Below are positions 8,058-16,967 of a stretch of 64,000 nt of DNA, in pieces. This DNA comes from JADKCZ01 sp963786945 (lineage in GTDB: Bacteria; Myxococcota; Myxococcia; Myxococcales; Anaeromyxobacteraceae): assembly GCA_963786945.1 (NCBI GenBank), contig CAWBAO010000004.1:682001-746000 (forward strand), written 5' to 3'. How positions within the stretch are numbered: position 1 is the stretch's first letter; the number at the start of each line of letters is the position of its first letter. Made by a program: the position numbers and the translations under genes. The notes below the pieces were generated by a model, which was not told the origin of the DNA, searched no databases, and saw only the letters and a program-made list of their open reading frames with translations.

Positions 8058-9210
8058 TCAGGAGTTCTTAACCCGGCGCCCGGCCTCGCGCCGTCCCCAG
8101 TCGGAGGCGGCCAGCGCCTGCGCCACCGAATCGAGCCGCTCGACGGCGTGCGCCTCCAGCACCTCGGCGCAGATCCGGGCGATGTCGGTGAAGCGGCAGC
8201 GCCCGGCCAGGAAGGCCTCCACCGCCGCCTCGTCGGCGCCGGAGAGGACGGCCGGCGCGGTCCCGCCCAGCTCCAGGGCCCGGTAGGCCAGCCGGTAGGC
8301 GGGGAAGCGGCCCGGATCGGGCGCCTCGAAGGAGAGCTGCCCCAGCCGGGGGAGATCCAGCGCCGGCAGGTCGAGCGGGAGCCGCTCCGGGTGGCCCATG
8401 GCGTAGCTGATGGGGCCGCGCATGTCGGAGATGCCCAGCTGGGCCACCACCGAGCCGTCGATGTACTCCACCATCGAGTGCACGATCGACTCCGGGTGGA
8501 CGACGATGTCGATGCGCCCGGGCTCGACGTCGAAGAGCCAGCGGGCCTCGATCACCTCGAGCCCCTTGTTCATGAGCGTGGCCGAGTCGATGGTGATCTT
8601 GTCGCCCATCGACCAGTTGGGGTGCTTCAGGGCCTGCTCCGGCGTCACGCCGGCCAGCGCCTCGGCCGCCACGCCGCGCAGCGGGCCGCCCGAGGCGGTG
8701 AGGATGAGCCGGCGCACCTCGGTGTGGTTGTGCCCCAGCAGCGACTGGTGGATGGCGGAGTGCTCGCTGTCGACCGGCAGGATGGCGCCGCCCCGCTCGG
8801 CGGCCAGCCGCATCATCAGCTCGCCGGCCAGCACCAGCGACTCCTTGTTGGCCAGCCCCACGTCCTTGCCGGCCTCGACCGCGGCGGCGGTGGAGCGCAG
8901 GCCGGCGCCGCCCGAGATGGCGGCCAGCACGAAGTCGACGTCCGGGCGGGTGGCGGCGGCCACCACGCCGTCGTCCCCGACCACCACCTCGGTGCCGGCC
9001 GGGACCAGCCCGGCCAGGCGCGGCGGCCGCGGCGGGATCGGCGGCGGCCACCAGCCGCGGCCGGAAGCGCCGCACCTGCTCGGCCAGCCGCTCGACGTTG
9101 CGGCCGGCCGCCAGGGCCACCACCTCGAAGCGGTCCGGGAAGCGGGCCACCACGTCGAGCGCCTGCACGCCGATGGAGCCGGTGGAGCCGAGGATGGCGA
9201 GGCGCCGCAT
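8058..9210 (-). CDS. dxr: 1-deoxy-D-xylulose 5-phosphate reductoisomerase (frame broken near 9022)
   Basis: Dxr converts DXP to MEP in non-mevalonate isoprenoid synthesis, feeding the neighbouring uppS. The N-terminal 65 residues (LAILGSTGSIGVQALDVVAR, the NADPH-binding motif) read in one frame. From about 9020 downward the protein continues in another frame with NKESLVLAGE, ASGGPLRG, the metal and substrate motif DSEHSAIHQ, and HPNWSMGDKITIDSATLMNK. Removing one base in the GC-run near 9022 joins the two parts into about 383 residues, the usual length. Because Dxr is essential in this pathway, a sequence error is far likelier than a pseudogene. Confidence 0.9.
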
Positions 9211-9244
9211 CGAGCCGGACCCTACCACGCAGCCGCCGGCCGGC

Positions 9245-10075
9245 TCACCCGAGCCAGCGCACGAACAGGTAGACCCAGGGGACCACGAAGAGGAGGGCGT
9301 CGATCCGGTCGAGCAGCCCGCCGTGGCCGGGGATGAGCTTGCCGGAGTCCTTGACGCCGGCCGCCCGCTTGAGGAGCGACTCGGTGAAGTCGCCCAGCGG
9401 CCCCAGCACCGCGGCGCCGGCCCCGAGCAGGGCCGCCATCCCGGCCGGGAGCTCCGGCAGCAGGGTGGCGCGGACCACCAGCGCGCCCAGCACGCTCCCC
9501 AGCGCGCCGCCGGCGAACCCCTCCCAGGTCTTCTTCGGGCTGACCCGCGCGTAGAGCTTGTGCTTCCCGAAGAGCATGCCGGCGAAGTAGGCGAAGGTGT
9601 CGTTGGCCCAGGTCACCACGAAGGCCAGCACCACCCAGGGCGTGCCGCCGTGCAGGCGCAGGCCCACCAGCGTGGAGGCCATCAGGCCGCAGTAGAGCCA
9701 CGCCAGCGCCACCCGCCCGGCGCGGGCCGGCACCTCGGCCTGCTCGTCGGAGGTGAAGAGCAGCAGGCCGAGCAGCCCCATGGTGGCGAAGGCCAGCGCC
9801 AGCGGCGCCCAGTCGGGGAGCAGCGTGTCGCCGCGGTGGAGCGCCGCCGCCAGCGGGATCCCGGCGGCCACGACGACGCCGTACCACTCGGCCGGCCGGG
9901 GCCGGCCGAACATGAGCAGCAGCTCGTAGGCGCCGATCCCGGCGGCCACCGCCACCAGCCCGGCGAAGGGCCAGCCGCCCAGCGAGGTGAGCCAGATGGC
10001 GACCGGCAGCAGCACCACCGCGGAGATGGCCCGCTCGAAGAGGTTGCGCCGGTTGGCGGGGTCGAGGGGCTTCAC
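9245..10075 (-). CDS. cdsA: Phosphatidate cytidylyltransferase
   Basis: A 276-residue polytopic membrane enzyme making CDP-diacylglycerol from phosphatidate and CTP. It has about seven hydrophobic segments and the family signature near the C-terminus (LGPLGDFTESLLKRAAGVKD, then IPGHGGLLDRIDALLF), containing the conserved Asp and Arg residues. SPKKTWEGFAGG is also typical. The start is a GTG at 10075 that overlaps the uppS stop as GTGA, indicating coupled translation. The gene is intact. Confidence 0.93.
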   Translation of the reverse strand: MKPLDPANRRNLFERAISAVVLLPVAIWLTSLGGWPFAGLVAVAAGIGAYELLLMFGRPRPAEWYGVVVAAGIPLAAALHRGDTLLPDWAPLALAFATMGLLGLLLFTSDEQAEVPARAGRVALAWLYCGLMASTLVGLRLHGGTPWVVLAFVVTWANDTFAYFAGMLFGKHKLYARVSPKKTWEGFAGGALGSVLGALVVRATLLPELPAGMAALLGAGAAVLGPLGDFTESLLKRAAGVKDSGKLIPGHGGLLDRIDALLFVVPWVYLFVRWLG

Positions 10076-10830
10076 TCGCGCCCTCCCAGGGCGGCGACCT
10101 GCTCGCCGGTGAGGCCGAAGCGGCGCTGCCGGGCCTGGAAGTCGGCCACCGCGGAGAACAGCTCGCGCTCGTCGAAGTCGGGCCAGTGGGTGTCGGTGAA
10201 GTAGAGCTCGGCGTAGGCGGCCTGCCAGAGCAGGAAGTTGGAGATGCGCCGCTCGCCGCTGGTCCGGACCAGCAGGTCGAGCTCGGGGAGGCCGTGCGTC
10301 CAGAGGCCGGCCTCGATGGCCGCCTCGTCGATGGGGCCGCCGCGCGCCGCCGCCACCCGCGCCGCGTGGACCAGCTCCTCGCGGCCGCCGTAGGAGAGGG
10401 CCAGCGTCAGCGTCATCCCCGCCCCGCCGGCGGTGGCCCGGCGCACCGCCTCGAGCCGCGTCCCCACGCTGGCGGGGAGCCGGCCCAGGTCGCCGATGGC
10501 GTTGAGGCGGATGCCGTTGTCGAGCAGCTCCTGCTGCTCCTTCTCCAGGAACTCGACCAGCAGCAGCATGAGCGCCTCGACCTCGTCGGCCGGGCGGGAC
10601 CAGTTCTGCATGGAGAAGGCGTAGAGGGTGAGGGCCTCGAGCCCCAGCCGGCGGGCGGCGCGGGTCACGGTGCGGACCGCCGCGGCGCCCTGGCGGTGCC
10701 CGGCCACGCGCGGCAGGCCGCGCCCCTGGGCCCAGCGCCCGTTGCCGTCCATGATGATGGCGACGTGGCGGGGCAGCGGCCGGGCCCGGACGCGCTCCTC
10801 CAACTCGGCGGTGTCGGAAGGTCCCGGCAC
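10072..10830 (-). CDS. uppS: Undecaprenyl (polyprenyl) diphosphate synthase, cis-prenyltransferase
   Basis: A 252-residue cytoplasmic enzyme that condenses isopentenyl diphosphate units to the lipid carrier used for peptidoglycan and glycan export. The signature HVAIIMDGNGRWAQGRGLPR is at residues 22-41 with the catalytic Asp. YAFSMQNWSRP and LVRTSGERRISNFLLWQAAY are the other conserved blocks, the latter holding the Arg residues that bind diphosphate. It is the first visible gene of the minus-strand operon; an 80-base gap separates it from the divergent kinase gene. The lipid carrier it makes is also the expected carrier for the glycosyltransferases further along the window. Confidence 0.94.
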   Translation of the reverse strand: MPGPSDTAELEERVRARPLPRHVAIIMDGNGRWAQGRGLPRVAGHRQGAAAVRTVTRAARRLGLEALTLYAFSMQNWSRPADEVEALMLLLVEFLEKEQQELLDNGIRLNAIGDLGRLPASVGTRLEAVRRATAGGAGMTLTLALSYGGREELVHAARVAAARGGPIDEAAIEAGLWTHGLPELDLLVRTSGERRISNFLLWQAAYAELYFTDTHWPDFDERELFSAVADFQARQRRFGLTGEQVAALGGRE

Positions 10831-10912
10831 CGGCCCCGTATAGCACGGGCGCGCCGGCGGGGCGTCGGGCAGTTTGACCCGCGGAGCGGCCCGTTTCTAT
10901 GCTCTCGGGGTG

Positions 10913-11998
10913 GTGCCTCACTACATCGGCCCGTGGGAGATCGTCTCGGTCATCGGCCGGGGCGGCGTCGGCGTGGTCTACAAGACCATCCACCGGACCA
11001 CGCGGCGGCTGGCCGCGCTCAAGCTGCTGGGGCCGGCCCCGGTGGTCGACCCGCGGGCGGCGCGGCGGCTGGCGCGCGAGTTCGAGGTGCTGGAGCGGCT
11101 CGACCACCCCAACGTGGTGCGCGTCTACGAGGCCGGCGTCCACGAGGGCTACTCCTACCTGGCCATGGAGCTGGTGGAGGGGCTCGACCTGCGCGCCTTC
11201 CTCTCGCCGGTGCTGGACGAGACCCGCGCCCTGGCCACGCCCAGCACCGACGCCTCCCTGCTCTCCGCCTCCGGCAGCTTCGCCGCCGAGGGGGAGGCCC
11301 TCGCCGAGGAGGAGGCCGGCGACGGGAGCGAGCTGGGCGCCGACGCCATCCGCACCCTGGCCACCATGATGGAGGAGCCGGAGACCGCCCCCGACGGCTT
11401 CCACCCGCTGCTCCACGCCGCGCCGCACCTCGGCGAGCGCCCGCCGCCGCGCCACCCGCTCTCGCTGGAGCTGGCCGCCGCGCTCAACCGGCCGCGCCGG
11501 ATGCAGCGGCTCTCCACCGCGCTCCGGCAGGTGCTCTCCGGCCTCGACTACATCCACCACCACGAGCTGGTCCACCGCGACCTCAAGCCCTCCAACATCA
11601 TGGTGGACGACCACCGGGTGGCGCGCCTCATGGACTTCGGCCTGGTCAAGAACGACGACGAGGGCGCCGAGCCGCTCACCGGCTCCGGGCGCGTGGTCGG
11701 CACCTACCGCTACATGTCGCCGGAGCAGGCCCAGGGGCACCTGGTCGACGAGCGCAGCGACCTCTACAGCCTCGGCGTCATCCTCTACGAGCTGCTGAGC
11801 GCGGCGCCCCCCTTCACCGCCGCCGACCCGGCCGTGCTCTGGCAGCAGATCCTGCACGACGAGCCGGCCCCGCTGGCCACGCTCAACCCGGGCGTCGACC
11901 CGACCCTGGCGGCGGTGGCGGAGAAGTGCCTGGCCAAGGAGCCGGCGGCCCGCTTCAGGAGCGCCGCCGAGATCCTGGCCGTGCTGGGACACGCCTGA
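10913..11998 (+). CDS. Hanks-type Ser/Thr protein kinase with a long insert
   Basis: About 361 residues, cytoplasmic, with no membrane segment or sensor domain. All kinase motifs are present: Gly-loop GRGGVGVVYK (residues 15-24), Lys37 in AALKLLG, HRDLKPSN, MDFGLVK and YMSPEQ, followed by DLYSLGVILYELL. Between the hinge (MELVEGLDLRAFL) and the helix before HRD there is an insert of roughly 80-90 residues, rich in Glu, Ala and Ser, where most family members have about 25. The start is ambiguous between two adjacent GTG codons at 10910 and 10913; an in-frame TTG at 10874 is less likely. The stop overlaps the next start by one base (TGATG), so kinase and permease are translated together. Confidence 0.88.
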   Translation: MPHYIGPWEIVSVIGRGGVGVVYKTIHRTTRRLAALKLLGPAPVVDPRAARRLAREFEVLERLDHPNVVRVYEAGVHEGYSYLAMELVEGLDLRAFLSPVLDETRALATPSTDASLLSASGSFAAEGEALAEEEAGDGSELGADAIRTLATMMEEPETAPDGFHPLLHAAPHLGERPPPRHPLSLELAAALNRPRRMQRLSTALRQVLSGLDYIHHHELVHRDLKPSNIMVDDHRVARLMDFGLVKNDDEGAEPLTGSGRVVGTYRYMSPEQAQGHLVDERSDLYSLGVILYELLSAAPPFTAADPAVLWQQILHDEPAPLATLNPGVDPTLAAVAEKCLAKEPAARFRSAAEILAVLGHA

Positions 11999-12771
11999 TG
12001 GCGTGGCTGCTCTCCACGCTGTCCGGGCTGGCGGCCGGCCTGCTCTCCGGCGTCTTCGGGATCGGCGGCGGCGTGGTGCTGGTGCCCATGCTCGGGCTGG
12101 TGCTGGGGCTCGGGCAGCACGACGCCCAGGGGATGACGCTGGCCATCCTGCTCCTGCCGGTCGGCCTGGCGGCGGTGGTCGAGTACCACCGGGCCGGCTA
12201 CGTCCGGTGGCGGCTGGTGCTGCCGCTGGTGGCCGGCTTCCTCCTCGGGGTCTGGCTCGGGTCGGAGGCGGCCACCGCGGTCCCCGAGCGGCCGCTGCGC
12301 CTCGTCTTCGTGGCCTTCCTGGTGGTGCTGGCGGTCCGGAACTGGCGGGCGGCGGGATCGCGGGGCGGGGCCGTCGCCGCCGCCGAGCCGCCGGCGGCGC
12401 GGGCGGCCGCCGCCCACGCCCTCTGGATCGGGGCCGTCGGCGGCGCGGCCTCGGGGCTGCTCGGGGTGGGCGGCGCCGTGCTGATGATCCCGCTGCTGGT
12501 GGCGGTGCTGGGCCTCAGGCAGCACGAGGCCCAGGGGACCAGCCTGGCGGTCATGCTGCCGCCGGTCGGCCTGCCCGGCGTGCTGGTCTACTCCGCGGCC
12601 CGGGGCGGCCTGCCCTGGCTGGTGGTCGCCTGCGTGGCCGGCGGCTTCCTGCTGGGCGGCGCGTTCGGCGCCCGGGCGGCGCGGCGGGTGAAGGGCCCGG
12701 CGCTGATCCGCGGCTTCTCGGTCTTCCAGCTGGCCGTGGCGGCGGGCCTGCTGGTGCGGGCGCTCTCCTAG
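11998..12771 (+). CDS. TauE/SafE-family membrane permease
   Basis: A 257-residue inner-membrane protein made of two homologous halves, each opening with a glycine-rich motif: LLSGVFGIGGGVVLVPMLG near the N-terminus and GAASGLLGVGGAVLMIPLL near residue 145. This internal duplication and about eight hydrophobic helices are diagnostic of the TauE/SafE (DUF81) family, which moves sulfonates, sulfite or other small anions. The transported solute cannot be predicted. Its start codon overlaps the kinase stop, which is an unusual pairing and hints at kinase-linked control. Confidence 0.88.
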   Translation: MAWLLSTLSGLAAGLLSGVFGIGGGVVLVPMLGLVLGLGQHDAQGMTLAILLLPVGLAAVVEYHRAGYVRWRLVLPLVAGFLLGVWLGSEAATAVPERPLRLVFVAFLVVLAVRNWRAAGSRGGAVAAAEPPAARAAAAHALWIGAVGGAASGLLGVGGAVLMIPLLVAVLGLRQHEAQGTSLAVMLPPVGLPGVLVYSAARGGLPWLVVACVAGGFLLGGAFGARAARRVKGPALIRGFSVFQLAVAAGLLVRALS

Positions 12772-12843
12772 CCCCGCGCTCCCCCCTCCGACCGCGACAA
12801 CCCGCCCGTTGACCGGTCCGCGGCCGCCGGGCGAGAAGTCCGC

Positions 12844-13665
12844 ATGTCGCTCCGCTCCCGCCTCCAGCTCCGACGCCCTTCGCTCCAGGCCGGCTACGAG
12901 GAGGCGCTCCGCGCCGCCTTCGCGGCGCAGCCCCTGCGGCCCGCGGCGCCGCTCGCCGAGCCCGAGCTCGCCCACCTGCCGGCGCCGGTGCAGCGCTACC
13001 TCCGCCGCGCCGGGGCGGTGGGGCGGCCGCGGCCCCAGAACGTGCGGATCGAGTTCGCCGCCCGGATGTGGAGCAAGCCCGGTGCCGCGCCGATGGCGGC
13101 CACCTCGGTGCAGCACAACTTCCTGGCCGACCCCACCCGCCTCTTCCACATGCGGGCGAGGATGTTCGGGCTCCCGGTGCAGGTGTTCCACGCCTACGCG
13201 GGCGAGCAGGCCACCATGCGGGTCCGGGTGGCCTCGCTGTTCGACATGGTCGACCTCTCCGGCGACGAGCTGAGCACCGGCGAGACCGTCACCGTGCTCA
13301 ACGACACCTGCTTCTTCGCCCCCGGCGCGCTGGTCGACCCGCGGCTGACCTGGACGCCGCTCGACGACCGGACCGCCGCGGTGACCTTCGTGAACGGCCG
13401 GCGCCGCGTCGCCGCCACCCTCCACTTCAACGGGCGGGACGAGCTGGTGGACTTCACCTCCGACGACCGGGCGGCGCTGCTCCCCGACGGGACGCTGCGC
13501 CGCCACCGCTGGTCGACGCCGGCCGACGGGTACCGCGAGATCGGCGGCCGGTGGGTCGCCTCGCATGCCGCCGCCGTCTACGCCTACCCCGAGGGCGACT
13601 TCACCTACGGTGACTTCACGGTCAGGTCGGTGGCCTGGGACGTGGCCGGTCCGGCCGGCCGGTAG
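12844..13665 (+). CDS. DUF6544/DUF6920-like protein of unknown function
   Basis: A 273-residue soluble-looking protein. The segment LPAPVQRYLRRAGAVGRPRP near residue 40 is the opening motif of DUF6544-type proteins, and the later parts (HAYAGEQATMRVRVASLFDM, ETVTVLNDTCFFAPGALVD, GGRWVASHAAAVYAYPEGDF) fit the same beta-rich family. The family has no proven function; a lipid- or ligand-binding barrel is a common guess. It stands 72 bases downstream of the permease and may be in the same transcript. Confidence 0.65.
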   Translation: MSLRSRLQLRRPSLQAGYEEALRAAFAAQPLRPAAPLAEPELAHLPAPVQRYLRRAGAVGRPRPQNVRIEFAARMWSKPGAAPMAATSVQHNFLADPTRLFHMRARMFGLPVQVFHAYAGEQATMRVRVASLFDMVDLSGDELSTGETVTVLNDTCFFAPGALVDPRLTWTPLDDRTAAVTFVNGRRRVAATLHFNGRDELVDFTSDDRAALLPDGTLRRHRWSTPADGYREIGGRWVASHAAAVYAYPEGDFTYGDFTVRSVAWDVAGPAGR

Positions 13666-13709
13666 CGCCGCCGCGCCGCCCCGTCACCCCGCTCCGCTAC
13701 ACTGGCCGC

Positions 13710-14384
13710 ATGTCGGACCTGCCCCCGGGCGACCTCACCTACCAGCTGGTGGTGGCCGAGTACTTCCTCGGCCTCACCGGGCGGGGGCTGATGCTCTCGC
13801 CGCTCGACCAGGAGCTGGTGGCCGACTGGGAGCGGCGCGGCCTGCCGGTGGCGGTGGTCCTGCGCGGCCTGCAGTACGGCTGGGAGGACTTCCTCCTGCG
13901 CCGGGCCCCGGGCGCCAGCGCGCCGCGCTCGCTGCGGGCGCTGCGCTTCGCCGTCGAGGACGAGTGGCGCGCCTTCACCTCGCGCGCGGTGGGCGACGCC
14001 CCGCCCCCGCCCTCCACCGAGGGCCGCGCCGCCGAGGCCCGGCTGGCCGCGGCGCGGGCGCGGCTCGCCGAGGCGGCCGAGGGCGCGCCGGAGGCCTGGG
14101 GGGACGGCTACCGGGCCGCCCTCGCCGCGCTGGACGCCGCCTACCCCGGCTCGGCGCTGGAGCGGGTCGAGGCCGCCATCGCCGCCGCCGACGCCAGCCT
14201 GCTGGCCGCCTGGGTCGCCTCGCTCGACCGCCCGCGCCGCGCCGCGCTCGGCCCCCGGCTGGCGCTCCGCGCCGGCCCCCGCCACCGGGGGGCCAGCCGG
14301 CGCGCCCACCGCGAGGCGCTGCGCCACCACCTGCTCGACGCCGCCCGGGACGCCGGGCTGACCTGCCTGCGGGGATCGGTGTAG
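13710..14384 (+). CDS. Hypothetical protein upstream of the DnaC-like loader
   Basis: A 224-residue protein with no recognised domain. The N-terminal 80 residues (LTYQLVVAEYFLGLTGRGLM, then LSPLDQELVADWERRGLPVA) resemble a winged-helix-like DNA-binding unit in hydrophobic pattern. A low-complexity Ala/Glu/Arg helical stretch and a basic C-terminus (PRHRGASRRAHREALRHH) follow. It lies 12 bases before a DnaC-like ATPase gene on the same strand, so the pair is probably one operon, and a replication or primosome role is a reasonable inference. No signal peptide is seen. Function unassigned. Confidence 0.7.
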   Translation: MSDLPPGDLTYQLVVAEYFLGLTGRGLMLSPLDQELVADWERRGLPVAVVLRGLQYGWEDFLLRRAPGASAPRSLRALRFAVEDEWRAFTSRAVGDAPPPPSTEGRAAEARLAAARARLAEAAEGAPEAWGDGYRAALAALDAAYPGSALERVEAAIAAADASLLAAWVASLDRPRRAALGPRLALRAGPRHRGASRRAHREALRHHLLDAARDAGLTCLRGSV

Positions 14385-14396
14385 AGTCCGCGCCCG

Positions 14397-15284
14397 ATGT
14401 CCACCCCGGTCGAGAGCGCGCCGTGCGCAGCCTGTGGCGGCGCCGGCTACCTGGTCGAGCAGGTGCTCGGCAAGACCGCCCGGGCGCGCCGCTGCGAGTG
14501 CCAGGCCCGCTGCACCCGCTGCAACGGCAGCGGCTTCGCGCTGGTCCCCTCCCCGTCCGGCCCGGTGGCGCAGGCCTGCGCCTGCCGCCACCTCGACGAG
14601 CGGCTCTCCCTCTTCAACCAGATCGGCATCCCGGCCGCGGTGGCCAGGGCCAGCTTCGAGGCCTTCAAGGTCTGGTCGCCCGAGCACGCCGCCGCCAAGG
14701 GGATCGCCGAGGACTTCGCCCGCAAGTTCCGGCGCGACGAGGCCACCAAGGGCTTCCTCTTCTACGGCCGCCCCGGCGGCGGCAAGACCCACCTGCTGGC
14801 CTCGACGCTGCGCTGGCTGGCGCTGGAGAAGGGGGTGGGCAGCCGCTACGTCGAGTTCATGCTGCTGCTCTCGGACATGAAGGACGGCTTCAGCGCCGGG
14901 CGCAGCCACATGGAGATCCTGCGCCCGCTGCTCTCGGTGCCGGTGCTGGCCATCGACGAGCTGGGCAAGGAGCGCGGCACGCCCTGGGAGCAGTCGATGC
15001 TCGACGAGCTGATCAGCCGCCGCTTCAACAGCGGCCTGGCCACGCTCTTCGCCACCAACTACTTCATCGAGCCCCGCGGGGCGCCCCAGGAGCCCGGCCG
15101 CCGCGCCGATCCGCGCTCCCAGGAGTTCCGGCAGGAGGCCGAGTCCATGACGCTGGCCCAGCGCGTCGGCGACCGGATCTACTCCCGGCTCAGCGAGATG
15201 TGCACCTTCGCCAAGCTCGACCCGGGCATGGACGTGCGCAAGGACGTGCACGGCGCCGGCGCCGGCGGCTTCTGGCGCCGCTGA
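14397..15284 (+). CDS. DnaC/IstB-like AAA+ ATPase with N-terminal zinc-binding region
   Basis: A 295-residue ATPase of the helicase-loader class. The N-terminal 65 residues contain paired cysteine motifs of the DnaJ CxxCxGxG type (CAACGGAG, RCECQARCTRCNGSG, CACRH), likely binding one or two zinc ions. Then come Walker A (GRPGGGKTHLL, near residue 126), Walker B (VLAIDELGKE) and a sensor-like LFATNYF. DnaC itself lacks the zinc region, while some Gram-positive and delta-group loaders have one. A transposon IstB is less likely because no istA or terminal repeat is nearby. Confidence 0.8.
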   Translation: MSTPVESAPCAACGGAGYLVEQVLGKTARARRCECQARCTRCNGSGFALVPSPSGPVAQACACRHLDERLSLFNQIGIPAAVARASFEAFKVWSPEHAAAKGIAEDFARKFRRDEATKGFLFYGRPGGGKTHLLASTLRWLALEKGVGSRYVEFMLLLSDMKDGFSAGRSHMEILRPLLSVPVLAIDELGKERGTPWEQSMLDELISRRFNSGLATLFATNYFIEPRGAPQEPGRRADPRSQEFRQEAESMTLAQRVGDRIYSRLSEMCTFAKLDPGMDVRKDVHGAGAGGFWRR

Positions 15285-15298
15285 GGCGGGGCCGGCCC

Positions 15299-15448
15299 CT
15301 ACAGCGCCACCACCACCAGGATCGCCAGCACGGCGACCACCAGCGCGGCGGAGCGCCCGCCGTGCGGCCGCGGCGCCTCGAGCCCGGGCCCGGGCTCCGG
15401 GCCCAGCAGCCATCCGTCCGTCGTGCCGGTCGTCGCGCGCCGCGCCAT
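15299..15448 (-). CDS. Small 49-residue protein with one C-terminal membrane helix
   Basis: A short frame from an ATG at 15448 with a very strong ribosome-binding site (GGGAGGGG a few bases upstream). The product begins MARRATTGTTDGWLLGPEPG, has a Pro/Gly-rich middle and ends in a single hydrophobic helix (AALVVAVLAILVVVAL), the pattern of a tail-anchored membrane protein. It converges with the DnaC-like gene; the GC palindrome at 15288-15299 overlaps its stop. No family is recognised. Confidence 0.55.
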   Translation of the reverse strand: MARRATTGTTDGWLLGPEPGPGLEAPRPHGGRSAALVVAVLAILVVVAL

Positions 15449-15635
15449 GGTCCCCTCCCGCCCGAGGGGTCCAGTCGAAGCAAGCCGCGTTCCCGCCCGG
15501 TCCCGGACGTGACCCCCCGAGATTCCGCGGGGATGGGCGCCGCCCGTCCCGCGGGGCGGCGACGGGGGCCGCCACCCGGGGAGTCGCCGCCGACCCGTGG
15601 CCGGGACCCAGCCCGGTCCCGGGATCAGGGGACGC

Positions 15636-16799
15636 CTAGCCGATCAACTGACGGTGAACTTCACGCGCGGTGTCGGCCAGCAGCCGGCCCTCGGCGTAGA
15701 CGGTGACCGCCAGCGGCCCGGACCCGATGGCCAGCGGCGCCGCGCCCAGCCCGGCCAGCGCCGCCACCAGCGCCTCGCGGACCCGCGGCGTGTCCGCCAC
15801 CCCGGTGCCGACCACGGTGACCGCGCCGATCCCCTCGGCCGCCACCCGCGCCCCCTCGATCTCGCGCCGCAGCGCCGCCGCCAGGGGCTCGAGGCCGTGG
15901 ACGTTCTCCAGCCCCACCGCCAGCACCAGCCGCCCGGCCTCGCCCTCGACGCGCGCCGCCGGGGCGTGGGCCGCCGCCAGCAGCGCCAGGGCCCGCTCCG
16001 CCGCCGCCGCCGGCACGTCCACCAGCGCCAGCTCCTTCTCGACCGCCACGCCGGCGATGCGCGCCCCGCCCCGGCCGGCCCGCACCACCGTCTCCTCGGG
16101 GCCGCCGAAGGTGCTGCGCGCCCGGATGGCGATGCCGGTGCGCCGGGCGAACTCCACCGCCTGGGCGTTGAGCACCTTGGCGCCGGCCCGGGCCAGGGCC
16201 TGCATCTCCTCGTAGGAGAGCTCGTCCTGGCGCCGCGCCCCGGGGACCACGCGCGGGTCGGCGGTGAAGACCCCGGCCACGTCGCTGTAGATCTCGCAGT
16301 CGGCGGCCAGCGCCGCGGCCAGCGCCACCGCGGTGGTGTCCGAGCCGCCCCGCCCCAGGGTGGTGATCTCCTTGCGCGCCGAGACCCCCTGGAAGCCGGC
16401 CACGATCACCACCTTGCCGCGCTCCAGCTCCTCGCGGACGCGGACGGGCCGCACCTCGAGGATGCGGGCGGTGGCGTGGGCGTCGGTGGTGATGATGCCG
16501 GCCTGGCTGCCGGTGAAGCTGATGGCCTCGACGCCCGGCTCCTGCAGCGCGATGGAGAGGAGCGCCATGGAGATGCGCTCGCCGGCGGTGAGCAGCATGT
16601 CGAGCTCGCGCCGCGGCGGGTCGGGGGAGACCTGCTTGGCCAGCTTGAGCAGGTCGTCGGTGGCGTCGCCCATGGCCGAGACCACCACGCAGACCGCGTC
16701 GCCGGCCCGGCGGCGCGCCGCCACCTTGGCCGCCACCCGCTTCAGCTTGTCGACGTCGGCCACCGAGGAGCCGCCGTACTTCTGGACCACCACCGCCAT
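15636..16799 (-). CDS. lysC: Aspartokinase
   Basis: Aspartokinase phosphorylates aspartate, the first step to Lys, Thr and Met. The 387-residue protein starts at an ATG at 16799 with GGGAGGGTG upstream. The N-terminal VVQKYGGSSVADVDKLKRVA, TAGERISMALLSIAL, the FTGSQAGI block and TLGRGGSDTTAVALAAAL are kinase-domain signatures. The last 130 residues form the paired ACT regulatory domains, which in the family bind Lys or Thr for feedback inhibition. The gene is intact, divergent from rpoZ, and about 11 kb from the inactive asd-like paralogue. Confidence 0.93.
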   Translation of the reverse strand: MAVVVQKYGGSSVADVDKLKRVAAKVAARRRAGDAVCVVVSAMGDATDDLLKLAKQVSPDPPRRELDMLLTAGERISMALLSIALQEPGVEAISFTGSQAGIITTDAHATARILEVRPVRVREELERGKVVIVAGFQGVSARKEITTLGRGGSDTTAVALAAALAADCEIYSDVAGVFTADPRVVPGARRQDELSYEEMQALARAGAKVLNAQAVEFARRTGIAIRARSTFGGPEETVVRAGRGGARIAGVAVEKELALVDVPAAAAERALALLAAAHAPAARVEGEAGRLVLAVGLENVHGLEPLAAALRREIEGARVAAEGIGAVTVVGTGVADTPRVREALVAALAGLGAAPLAIGSGPLAVTVYAEGRLLADTAREVHRQLIG

Positions 16800-16967
16800 C
16801 CGGTCACCCTCCCCGGGGGACGGTGCCACCGGTCCGCCGGGCCGTCCAGCGCGGGGCGAAGAGCGCGGGCCAGCCGGTCGGGGCCAGGCCGCCCACCGGG
16901 GCCAGCGGGTTGACCCGCGCCCCCATCCCGGCTAGATCTCCCCGGCTGCAAGGAAAAGGACTCCACC

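Noticed and set aside
9000..9030. Programmed frameshift in dxr
   Set aside because: The site is a GC-run without a slippery heptamer, and one extra base explains it fully.
9245..11992. Very long open frames on the strand opposite the kinase and permease genes
   Set aside because: High GC keeps antisense frames open. The products are low-complexity His/Arg/Gly-rich sequence with no motif.
14397..15284. Transposon IstB helper protein
   Set aside because: No istA, transposase or terminal inverted repeats are nearby, and the N-terminal zinc region is not typical of IstB.
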